Positions 1-7,132 of a stretch of DNA of 64,000 nt are shown one piece after another (positions within the stretch are counted from its first letter, which is position 1; each line of letters starts with the position of its first letter). The stretch comes from Bradyrhizobium ivorense (GTDB lineage Bacteria; Pseudomonadota; Alphaproteobacteria; Rhizobiales; Xanthobacteraceae): positions 62,001 through 126,000 of the forward strand of contig NZ_CAADFC020000020.1 of the NCBI RefSeq assembly GCF_900696085.1, read 5' to 3'. The position numbers and the translations under genes were made by a program. The notes beneath the pieces were generated by a model. The model saw only the letters and a program-made list of their open reading frames with translations. It searched no databases and was not told the DNA's origin.

Positions 1-62
1 TTTCGTCTGAACAGCAAAAGGCCGGCGCGAGGCCGGCGGGCGGCATCGGCGGGCGGGCAAAC

Positions 63-90
63 AAAAAGGCCGGCACAAGGCCGGCCTTTT
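63..90 (-). terminator. Intrinsic terminator downstream of the porin gene
   Basis: An inverted repeat with arms AAAAGGCCGGC and GCCGGCCTTTT and a 5-base loop ends 27 bases past the porin stop codon. It has A/T tracts on both sides, so it can work in both directions. A second, poorer copy of the same GGCCGGC element lies at about 18-40. Confidence 0.8.
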
Positions 91-116
91 CGATGGTCTG
101 AAATCCGATCGCGCGA

Positions 117-872
117 TCAGTACTTCGCGATGACCGGGCCGCCCCACTTGTAGTTGACGCGGACGGTGACGACGTCGACGTCCTGACTGATGCGGGTGTT
201 GCTGAACAGCAGGCCGCCAGCCGGAGTCCTCAGAGTGTAGGTGTGGTCTTCCATGAAGAAGTGGTTGTACTCGACACCGGCGGTCCAGTTCGGCGCGAAG
301 CCGACTTCGATGCCGGCGCCGACGGCTCCACCCCAACGGGTTTCGTCGGTCTGGCCCGCGACGACCGGGGCAGGCACGTTGGCGAAGGTGCGATAGCGGT
401 TGTCGGTCAGAGCAGCACCGCCCTTGACGTAGAGCAGCACGTTGTTGACGGCGTAGCCGATCTGGCCGGTGAACAGGCCGAAGGCGTCGATCTTGGTCTG
501 GTTGGTGAACGCGCCGGGCGCGAACAGTGCAGCGTTATTGCTGCCCTTGAAGTCAGCCCAGTTGCCCTGGGCTTCGAGGCCGAACACCCATGTGCCCGAC
601 TGCCAGCGATAGCCGATCTGACCACCGGCGGTGCCGCCGGTCGCGTCGTGGCAACCATCCGATCCGATATTCACGCCGCCGACGATTTGATCCCAGCAGT
701 TGTGGCTCGAGCCCCAGCCGCCGTTGGCGCCGATGTAGAAGCCAGTCCAGTCGTAGATCGGAGCGATGACGGGCGGCGGCGCCTTGGTGTAGGGGCGGGC
801 AGCGAGGTCGGCGGCAGCGGCAGGCGCAGCGAACGCAATCAGAGCGACGGTACCGAGTAAAAATTTCTTCAT
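117..872 (-). CDS. Omp25/Omp31-like outer-membrane beta-barrel protein
   Basis: The 251-residue product has a classic signal peptide (residues 1 to about 22, cut after an AAA run). The mature part is glycine- and aromatic-rich with alternating beta-strand character and a C-terminal Tyr, as in outer-membrane barrels. The motif DWTGFYIGANGGWG near residue 45 is typical of the porin family around Omp25/Omp31 of Rhizobiales. Two Cys about 15 residues apart in the first extracellular loop could form a disulfide. The ATG at 872 is preferred over an in-frame TTG at 878 because GGGAG sits eight bases upstream of it. The gene is monocistronic, with its own terminator. The family call is firm; pore activity is not shown. 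Confidence 0.9.
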   Translation of the reverse strand: MKKFLLGTVALIAFAAPAAAADLAARPYTKAPPPVIAPIYDWTGFYIGANGGWGSSHNCWDQIVGGVNIGSDGCHDATGGTAGGQIGYRWQSGTWVFGLEAQGNWADFKGSNNAALFAPGAFTNQTKIDAFGLFTGQIGYAVNNVLLYVKGGAALTDNRYRTFANVPAPVVAGQTDETRWGGAVGAGIEVGFAPNWTAGVEYNHFFMEDHTYTLRTPAGGLLFSNTRISQDVDVVTVRVNYKWGGPVIAKY

Positions 873-1124
873 CGTCAAATCTCCCAGCTCGTGATCGGCT
901 TCCTGTGGTCCCGAAGCGCGATCTCAGACGCGAGCGCCCGCGTCATGGATTCAAGCTATAGCCTGATTCAACCGCCAAGGCCGTCTCCCAAAAGCCACAC
1001 TCGCGTAAGAAGTGCAAAATACGCAAGTTGCTGTTTTTCCTGCGCTTTTGTCGCGGCTCCACCAAACGATGGGCGGCTGGAGCGCGAAATCGGCCATAGT
1101 TCCGTTGCTACGGAGAGTTGCAAG

Positions 1125-1139
1125 GAACAAAACTGGAAC
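1125..1139 (+). promoter_or_regulatory. LexA (SOS) box, GAAC-N7-GAAC, upstream of ssb
   Basis: The sequence GAAC-AAAACTG-GAAC is an exact match to the direct-repeat LexA operator known from Alphaproteobacteria (GAAC/GTTC with N7), which differs from the CTGT-N8-ACAG box of enterics. It lies 169 bases before the ssb start and overlaps the -35 element of the best predicted promoter, where LexA binding would block RNA polymerase. Confidence 0.85.
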
Positions 1140-1162
1140 ACCGCCTGCCGGAGTGCTATATG
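1134..1162 (+). promoter_or_regulatory. Predicted sigma70 promoter of ssb
   Basis: A TGGAAC -35 at 1134-1139 and a TATATG -10 at 1157-1162 are separated by 17 bases. The -35 overlaps the second half of the LexA box. This is predicted from spacing and hexamers only. About 150 bases of untranslated leader would follow before ssb. Confidence 0.5.
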
Positions 1163-1307
1163 TCGATAATGGCGTGGATAACCCGCGCGACGGCACAGGC
1201 GGCGGGCCGGTGTCGGCGTATAGGGTCGTTCGCGACGCCTGCAGTAAGTGGCGAAGGTTGAGAGTGGCGGCCGATGTCCGGCTGCCCGGTTGAGTGGAGA
1301 AGAAGCG

Positions 1308-1796
1308 ATGGCGGGAAGCGTGAACAAGGTGATTCTGGTCGGCAATCTCGGCAAGGATCCGGAGATCCGGCGGACGCAGGACGGTCGTCCGATCGCGAAC
1401 CTCTCCATCGCCACCTCCGAAACCTGGCGCGACAAGGGTACGGGCGAGCGCAAGGAAAAGACCGAGTGGCACCGCGTCGTGATCTTCAACGAAGGCCTTT
1501 GCAAGGTGGCCGAGCAGTACCTGAAGAAGGGCGCCAAGGTATACATCGAGGGCCAGCTGCAGACCCGCAAATGGACCGACCAGAGCGGCGTCGAGAAATA
1601 CTCGACCGAGGTCGTGCTGCAGGGCTTCAACTCCAACCTCACGATGCTTGACGGGCGCGGTGGCGGAGGCGGCAGCAGCTTCTCCGACGATGGCGGCAGC
1701 GATTTCGGCTCGGCCGGTCCGGTCTCTTCCGCGCCGCGCCGCCCGGTCGCCGCAGGCAGCCGCAACAGCGACATGGACGACGACATTCCGTTCTGA
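1308..1796 (+). CDS. ssb: Single-stranded DNA-binding protein
   Basis: The 162-residue SSB has the OB-fold domain over residues 1 to about 110, beginning MAGSVNKVILVGNLGKDPE and containing the WHRVVIFNE strand. A Gly/Ser-rich linker follows, then the acidic tail MDDDIPF that recruits repair and replication partners. It binds ssDNA as a tetramer during replication, recombination and repair. The ATG at 1308 begins the conserved domain and has a purine-rich GGAGAAGAAG upstream; an in-frame extension to 1248 would add 20 non-conserved residues. The LexA box ahead of it suggests SOS control. Confidence 0.97.
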   Translation: MAGSVNKVILVGNLGKDPEIRRTQDGRPIANLSIATSETWRDKGTGERKEKTEWHRVVIFNEGLCKVAEQYLKKGAKVYIEGQLQTRKWTDQSGVEKYSTEVVLQGFNSNLTMLDGRGGGGGSSFSDDGGSDFGSAGPVSSAPRRPVAAGSRNSDMDDDIPF

Positions 1797-2025
1797 CCGG
1801 CGGCGGCGTTTCCAGGCAGCGCACTCAGGACGGGCGTTATGATGCGCGATGGAAACTTGTTCAAGTGGACAAGTGGGATAGCTCCATATCTATCTGATAA
1901 GATACAGGCATTTGTTCTGGCTGTTCAAGGTTCCCTCGGCTTTTGACACAGCCTGATGTTAATGGTATTTACATCGGCGCCGGCAATGCGCTGTGGTTGC
2001 CGCGAAGCGCCTGAGGGCTGTCATC

Positions 2026-2424
2026 ATGAGCCTCGCACCGTTGCTCGACGCCGCGCCTGCGATCCCGCTCCACGCCTTTGCCGCGATGGCCGCCTTCGTG
2101 CTCGGCTCTATCCAGCTCGCCGCGCCCAAAGGGACGCTGCCGCACCGGACGCTGGGCTGGATCTGGGTGATCCTGATGCTGGTGGTGGCCGGGAGCTCGT
2201 TCTGGATCCACCAGATCAAGCTGGTCGGCCCGTGGAGTCCGATCCATTTGCTGTCGATCTTCTCGCTGGCGATGCTGGTGCTGGGCGTGATGGCCGCGCG
2301 AACCCACAACATCCGCCGGCACAGGTTCACGATGATCGGCATCTTCTTCGGCGCGCTGGTCATCGCCGGCCTCTTCACCTTCATGCCGGGCCGCATCATG
2401 CACGCGGCGGTATTCGGGCCGTGA
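2026..2424 (+). CDS. DUF2306-like four-helix membrane protein
   Basis: The 132-residue protein has four hydrophobic segments, around residues 10-30, 43-62, 72-92 and 103-122. An HxF motif in helix 1 and His/Arg-rich short loops resemble the DUF2306 family of small inner-membrane proteins of unknown role. The ATG at 2026 follows a GAGGG stretch; an in-frame ATG at 1993 would add a basic extension. It is on the same strand as gyrA but about 215 bases upstream with repeat-like sequence between, so co-transcription is doubtful. Confidence 0.75.
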   Translation: MSLAPLLDAAPAIPLHAFAAMAAFVLGSIQLAAPKGTLPHRTLGWIWVILMLVVAGSSFWIHQIKLVGPWSPIHLLSIFSLAMLVLGVMAARTHNIRRHRFTMIGIFFGALVIAGLFTFMPGRIMHAAVFGP

Positions 2425-2492
2425 GAGCAGCGAATGGGGGAAAGCGAAGAGGGCTTTTCCGTTCGCTGTTCGCCATTCACTATTCGGCCCTC
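2425..2492. repeat. Imperfect palindromic intergenic repeat (GCGAATGG/CCATTC type)
   Basis: After the DUF2306-like gene, AGCGAATGG and CCATTCACTATTC form a long imperfect inverted repeat around a central run TTTTCCGTTCGC. It resembles the small dispersed palindromes common between genes in Bradyrhizobium. No second copy of this family was found in the window, so the call is tentative. Confidence 0.4.
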
Positions 2493-2638
2493 AATCGCGT
2501 CGTTCGGGAACTTGCGAGCTTCCCCGTAAGTGCATGAAAAAACAGACGGAAAAACCGAGCAGCAAAGCCGCGTGGGGGTGGTTTTCGGGCCCCCGATACG
2601 CTATATGATTCCCGAGTAAAACTGAGCGGATTTCCCCT

Positions 2639-5365
2639 TTGTCCGATAGCGAAGACGACAAGCCCGGCGAGCAGCCGGGACCCTCCGATATTCGTCCCGT
2701 TTCCATTCTCGAGGAGATGAAGAAGTCCTATCTCGATTACGCGATGAGCGTGATCGTGTCGCGTGCGCTGCCCGATGCGCGCGACGGACTGAAGCCGGTG
2801 CACCGGCGCATCCTCTACTCGATGCATGAGCAGGGACACACGCCGGACAAGAAGTATGTGAAATCCGCCCGCGTGGTCGGCGACGTGATCGGTAAGTATC
2901 ACCCGCACGGCGACCAGTCGATTTACGACGCCATGGTTCGCATGGCGCAGGACTTCTCGCTGCGCGTGCCGCTGATCGACGGGCAGGGCAATTTCGGCTC
3001 GGTCGACGGCGATCCGCCCGCGGCCTACCGATATACCGAAGCGAGGCTGACCAAGGCGGCGCTTGCCCTGCTCGCCGACATCGACATGGACACTGTCGAT
3101 TTCCAGCCCAACTACGACAATTCCGAGCAGGAGCCGTCGGTCCTGCCGGCGAGATTCCCGAACCTCTTGGTCAACGGCGCCGGCGGCATCGCCGTCGGCA
3201 TGGCGACCAACATCCCGCCACACAATCTCGGCGAGGTGGTCGACGCCTGCGTGGCGCTGATCGACAACCCGGCACTTACGATCGACGAGCTCATCAACAT
3301 CATCCCGGGACCGGATTTCCCGACCGGCGGCGTCATCCTGGGGCGCCAGGGTATCCGCTCGGCCTATCATCTCGGCCGCGGCTCGATCATGATGCGCGGC
3401 AAGGTGACGATCGACACCATCCGCGGCGGTCGCGAGGCGATCATCATCACCGAGATTCCGTATCAGGTGAACAAGGCCTCGATGGTCGAGCGCATCGGCG
3501 AACTGGCGCGCGAGAAGAAGATCGAGGGCATCGGCGAGATGCGCGACGAGTCCGATCGCGAGGGCTACCGCGTCGTGATCGAATTGAAGCGCGACGCCGT
3601 GCCCGACGTGGTGCTGAATCAGCTCTACAGGTTCACGCCGCTGCAGACGAGTTTCCCAGCCAACATGCTGGCGCTGGACTCCGGCCGGCCCCAGACCATG
3701 AATCTGAAGGATCTGCTCACCATCTTCGTCGCGTTCCGCGAACAGGTGGTGACGCGCCGGACCAAGTTCCTGCTCGGCAAGGCACGCGACCGCGCCCATA
3801 TCCTGGTCGGCCTCGCGATCGCGGTCGCCAATATCGACGAAATGATCCGGGTGATCCGCACCTCGCCCGATCCGAACACCGCGCGCGACACCCTGATGTC
3901 GCGCGACTGGCCGGCACGGGATGTCGAAGCGATGATCACGCTGATCGACGATCCCCGGCATCGTATCAACGATGACGGCACGCTCCGGCTGTCGCTGGAG
4001 CAGGCCAGGGCGATCCTCGACCTGCGGCTGCAGCGGCTCACCGCACTGGGCCGGGACGAGATTTCCGAAGAGCTCGACAAGCTCGCCGCCGAGATCAAGG
4101 ACTATCTCGAGATCCTGCGCTCGCGTGCGCGGGTGCAAGGCATCGTGAAAGACGAACTCGCCGAGGTGAAGGCCCAGTTCGCTACCCCGCGCAAGACCGT
4201 GATCATGGAGCAGGAAGGCGAGGTCGAGGACGAGGACCTGATCCAGCGCGAGGACATGGTGGTGACGGTGTCGCACGCCGGCTATGTCAAGCGCGTGCCG
4301 CTCTCGGCCTATCGGGCGCAGCGCCGCGGCGGCAAGGGCCGCGCCGGCATGCAGACCCGCGACGAGGATTTCGTCTCGCGCTTGTTCGTGGCTTCCACCC
4401 ACACGCCGGTGCTGTTCTTCTCTTCGCGTGGCCAGGTCTACAAGGAGAAGGTCTGGCGGCTGCCGGTGGCGGCGCCGAATGCACGCGGCAAGGCGCTGAT
4501 CAACATCCTGCCGCTGGAGCAGGGCGAGCGCATCACCACCATCATGCCGCTGCCGGAGGATGAATCCTCCTGGGGCAATCTCGACGTGATGTTCGCGACG
4601 ACAGGCGGCAACGTTCGCCGCAACAAGCTGTCCGACTTCGTCGATGTCCGCCGCTCCGGCATCATCGCGATGAAGCTCGACGACGGCGAGGCGATCGTCG
4701 ACGTGCAGATCTGCACCGAGCATGACGACGTGCTGCTGACCGCCGATGGCGGCCAGTGCATCCGCTTCCCCGTCACCGACGTGCGCGTGTTCACCGGTCG
4801 TACCTCGATGGGCGTGCGCGGCATCGCGCTCGCCGAGGGCGATCGGCTGATCTCGCTGGCGATCCTGCGTCATGTCGACACCACGTCGGACGAGCGCTCG
4901 GCCTATCTGAAGATGCGCCGCGCCGTCGCCGGCGAGGCCGCGGCCGACGAGCCGGCGGATGCCGAGGGCGAGGAGACCGCCGATTCGATCCAGCTCACCC
5001 AGGAGCGCTACGCCGAGATGTCGGCCAAGGAGCAGGTGGTGCTGACCGTCTCGGTCAACGGTTACGGCAAGCGAACCTCGTCCTACGAGTACCGCACCAC
5101 CGGCCGTGGCGGCAAAGGCATCGTCGCGATGAGCGTCAACAACCGCAACGGCAAGCTGGTGGCCTCGTTCCCGGTCGAGGACGCCGACCAGATCATGCTG
5201 GTCACCGACAAGGGGCAGCTGATCCGCTGCCCGGTCGCCGACATCCGTGTTGCCGGCCGCTCGACCCAGGGCGTGATCGTGTTCGACACCGCCGAGGACG
5301 AGCACGTCGTCTCGGTCGAGCACATTCCGGAAGAGGAAAACGGCGAGAACGGCAACGGCGGCTAG
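2639..5365 (+). CDS. gyrA: DNA gyrase subunit A
   Basis: The 908-residue GyrA introduces negative supercoils together with GyrB. The breakage-reunion domain holds the catalytic Tyr132 in AAYRYTEAR. The quinolone-resistance region reads HPHGDQSIYD (residues 88-97), so the position equal to E. coli Ser83 is Gln93, while the Asp87 equivalent (Asp97) is kept. The GyrA box QRRGGKG at about 561-567 marks the C-terminal DNA-wrapping domain. It is slightly longer than E. coli GyrA (875) through an acidic insert near residue 770 and an acidic tail. The start is a TTG with a purine-rich stretch ahead; no ATG precedes the conserved core. Confidence 0.98.
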   Translation: MSDSEDDKPGEQPGPSDIRPVSILEEMKKSYLDYAMSVIVSRALPDARDGLKPVHRRILYSMHEQGHTPDKKYVKSARVVGDVIGKYHPHGDQSIYDAMVRMAQDFSLRVPLIDGQGNFGSVDGDPPAAYRYTEARLTKAALALLADIDMDTVDFQPNYDNSEQEPSVLPARFPNLLVNGAGGIAVGMATNIPPHNLGEVVDACVALIDNPALTIDELINIIPGPDFPTGGVILGRQGIRSAYHLGRGSIMMRGKVTIDTIRGGREAIIITEIPYQVNKASMVERIGELAREKKIEGIGEMRDESDREGYRVVIELKRDAVPDVVLNQLYRFTPLQTSFPANMLALDSGRPQTMNLKDLLTIFVAFREQVVTRRTKFLLGKARDRAHILVGLAIAVANIDEMIRVIRTSPDPNTARDTLMSRDWPARDVEAMITLIDDPRHRINDDGTLRLSLEQARAILDLRLQRLTALGRDEISEELDKLAAEIKDYLEILRSRARVQGIVKDELAEVKAQFATPRKTVIMEQEGEVEDEDLIQREDMVVTVSHAGYVKRVPLSAYRAQRRGGKGRAGMQTRDEDFVSRLFVASTHTPVLFFSSRGQVYKEKVWRLPVAAPNARGKALINILPLEQGERITTIMPLPEDESSWGNLDVMFATTGGNVRRNKLSDFVDVRRSGIIAMKLDDGEAIVDVQICTEHDDVLLTADGGQCIRFPVTDVRVFTGRTSMGVRGIALAEGDRLISLAILRHVDTTSDERSAYLKMRRAVAGEAAADEPADAEGEETADSIQLTQERYAEMSAKEQVVLTVSVNGYGKRTSSYEYRTTGRGGKGIVAMSVNNRNGKLVASFPVEDADQIMLVTDKGQLIRCPVADIRVAGRSTQGVIVFDTAEDEHVVSVEHIPEEENGENGNGG

Positions 5366-5393
5366 TGCCGCCGTTGTTGCGGGCGGGAGATCC

Positions 5394-5480
5394 GTAGCCC
5401 GGATGGAGCGAAGCGAAATCCGGGGAAGCATCACCGCGGACAAGCTGTTCCCGGATCGCGCTTCGCTCCATCCGGGCTAC
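5394..5480. repeat. REP-like palindrome, GTAGCCCGGAT family, copy 1
   Basis: The 87-base element begins GTAGCCCGGATGGAGCGAAG and ends with its near-exact reverse complement (CTTCGCTCCATCCGGGCTAC). It lies 28 bases after the gyrA stop. Two further copies follow at 5986 and 7043, and the middle spacer differs between copies. The layout matches bacterial REP/BIME elements, which can be mobilised in trans by REP-associated transposases; none is visible here. Confidence 0.85.
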
Positions 5481-5500
5481 GGGCTGTGCCGCTTGTCACC

Positions 5501-5950
5501 TCACTTCGGATTGATACACCGGAAGCCAGGAAGGATGCCGATGTCGAGCCAGCAGGAGCCGTTGCAGAATTTCGGTGCCGGCTCTTCACCAAAGATCGAA
5601 CTGCCATCGGTCCATCCCCGGCAGAATTTCGCGATCGACGCCTCATCCCATTTGATACAATTTTCCTGGACCAGATCGCGTTGAGCCTTGCGACACACCC
5701 AGGGATTGTCCTTGGTCTCGCGATCGCAATCCCGATTCATGGCGATATAGGAAAGACAATAGGGGATCGGGTCCTTGAGATACCTGCAATAGGGATCGCT
5801 GGCGTTCGTGCAGTATTTCGATGGATCGTCGGGTGCTTCTGCCGCCAATGTCGCAGCGGTGCCAATCCACGCGAGAACGACGCCGGCCGCGAAAGCCAAC
5901 GCCGCTCTGCGGCTCCAGCCGCCACGATGATGTTGTAACGTTCGGCGCAT
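5501..5950 (-). CDS. Secreted cysteine-rich protein of unknown function
   Basis: The 149-residue protein starts with a basic region and a hydrophobic core (residues about 14-36) ending at an AEA-type signal peptidase site. The mature part of about 112 residues has ten Cys in short loops (for example YCTNASDPYCRYL and KFCNGSCWLD), consistent with five disulfides in the periplasm. It also has many Asp/Lys and aromatic residues. I recognise no catalytic motif and no named family. Its 5' end is 35 bases from repeat copy 2 and its 3' end 20 bases from copy 1, so it forms a single-gene unit between two repeats. Confidence 0.75.
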   Translation of the reverse strand: MRRTLQHHRGGWSRRAALAFAAGVVLAWIGTAATLAAEAPDDPSKYCTNASDPYCRYLKDPIPYCLSYIAMNRDCDRETKDNPWVCRKAQRDLVQENCIKWDEASIAKFCRGWTDGSSIFGEEPAPKFCNGSCWLDIGILPGFRCINPK

Positions 5951-5985
5951 CCCGGTCGCATCTGTTCAGAACATTTTGTTCTCTT

Positions 5986-6067
5986 GTAGCCCGGATGAAG
6001 CGAAGCGAAATCCGGGGGGCACCGCGGATAGACTTTCCCGGATTGCGCTTCGCTGCATCCGGGCTAC
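5986..6067. repeat. REP-like palindrome, GTAGCCCGGAT family, copy 2
   Basis: It begins GTAGCCCGGATGAAGCGAAG and ends in the inverted arm GCTTCGCTGCATCCGGGCTAC. It abuts the stop codon of the APH-fold kinase, four bases away, and probably forms the 3' end hairpin of that transcript. Confidence 0.85.
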
Positions 6068-6071
6068 GCAA

Positions 6072-7031
6072 TCACGTTGCGCTCTCCAACTCCGCGGTGA
6101 GAGCGGGCAGCGCATCCGGCCGGCCGATCTGCGCCATCCAGCACCAGAGCTCCAGCGTGCAGGCGAGCCGGTAGAGCGCGATCGTGGCTTCCCAGTCCGG
6201 CCGGTCGCGCGTGCCGTGGCCGGCGAGCAGGCCGTCGCGCTTCGGCGCGTCCTTCGCGGTGAAATAGTACAGCGCCTTGGCGATATCCATCAGGGGATCG
6301 CCGGCGGTGGCATTCTCGAAATCGACGATGCCGGTGAGGCGCGGCTTGCCTTCCGCCGTCACCAGCACATTGCCGGCATGGAAATCATAGTGGCAGAGGC
6401 GGGGCGTCTCGGCAGCGTCGAGCAGATGGCGGCGGGCGGCGACGCTGCCCCGCAGCCGTTCCGCCAGCGCGTCATCCCCGCCGCGTATGCAGAACTCGTC
6501 TAGCTTGCGATCGAACTGGGCGGACATGTAGGCGCGATTGGTCGGGTGCGGCGTCCATACCCCGTTGGGACCGATATAGCCAAAACTGTCGAGGGTGACG
6601 TCGTTGATCCGGCGCATCGCTGCACCCATTTCGGCGTAGATCGCAGACAGCTCCTGGTCCGTCAGCGCCGGCTCGCGGTGGCCGAGCACCATGCCGTCGA
6701 GCTTCGTCATCAGCACGAAGTTGAGGTCGATCGCCGCGCGCGTGTCGTCGGCGAGAAGGATGCGGGGGACGGGGATGTCGACCCGGGCGAGCAGCCCGAG
6801 GACGTGGACCTCCTTCGCCATCTTCCATTGCAGCTGTGTCGGATAGATCTTCAGGATGCAGTTCGGCGCATCGGTGAGCACGATCTCCAGGATCGTGCTG
6901 ATCTCGCCGCCTTGCAGCTCGATGACGTCACGGACCGTCGCGTGCGGCGCAACGCGCGCCATGATCGCCTGCGCCTGGTCGACCGAGACCGTCAGCCGGG
7001 GTTTGAGCTGAAGCGGCGGATCGTTGGACAT
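6072..7031 (-). CDS. APH-fold phosphotransferase (aminoglycoside phosphotransferase family)
   Basis: The 319-residue protein has the eukaryote-like kinase fold of the APH family. It shows a candidate ATP-binding Lys61 (ILKIYP), the catalytic Brenner motif HYDFHAGN at 214-221 with Asp216, and the metal-binding Asp237 in IVDFEN, where DFE replaces the more usual DFG/DWE. The family includes antibiotic, choline, homoserine and methylthioribose kinases. Nothing here identifies the substrate, so antibiotic resistance should not be assumed. The ATG at 7031 opens the conserved region. It is bounded on both sides by repeat copies 2 and 3 and has no co-directional operon partner. Confidence 0.88.
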   Translation of the reverse strand: MSNDPPLQLKPRLTVSVDQAQAIMARVAPHATVRDVIELQGGEISTILEIVLTDAPNCILKIYPTQLQWKMAKEVHVLGLLARVDIPVPRILLADDTRAAIDLNFVLMTKLDGMVLGHREPALTDQELSAIYAEMGAAMRRINDVTLDSFGYIGPNGVWTPHPTNRAYMSAQFDRKLDEFCIRGGDDALAERLRGSVAARRHLLDAAETPRLCHYDFHAGNVLVTAEGKPRLTGIVDFENATAGDPLMDIAKALYYFTAKDAPKRDGLLAGHGTRDRPDWEATIALYRLACTLELWCWMAQIGRPDALPALTAELESAT

Positions 7032-7042
7032 TCCCTGAACCC

Positions 7043-7127
7043 GTAGCCCGGATGCAGCGAAGCGAAATCCAGGGTCTTGCGAAGCGGCGGCGGCCGTCCC
7101 GGATTGCGCTTCGCTGCATCCGGCTAC
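7043..7127. repeat. REP-like palindrome, GTAGCCCGGAT family, copy 3
   Basis: Third copy, running from GTAGCCCGGATGCAGCGAAG to CTTCGCTGCATCCGGCTAC, with one base lost in the right arm. It lies between the kinase start (7031) and the kup stop (7133), five bases after the latter. Confidence 0.85.
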
Positions 7128-7132
7128 AGGTG

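Noticed and set aside
2480..5443. A 987-codon open frame antisense to gyrA, with similar long antisense frames over ndvB, recG, hbd and others
   Set aside because: In high-GC DNA the antisense frame of a real gene often stays open. These products are His/Arg/Asp-rich without domains, and gyrA and the other sense genes explain the DNA fully.
6072..7031. Calling the APH-fold kinase an antibiotic-resistance gene
   Set aside because: The family has many metabolic kinases; nothing in the sequence identifies an aminoglycoside substrate.
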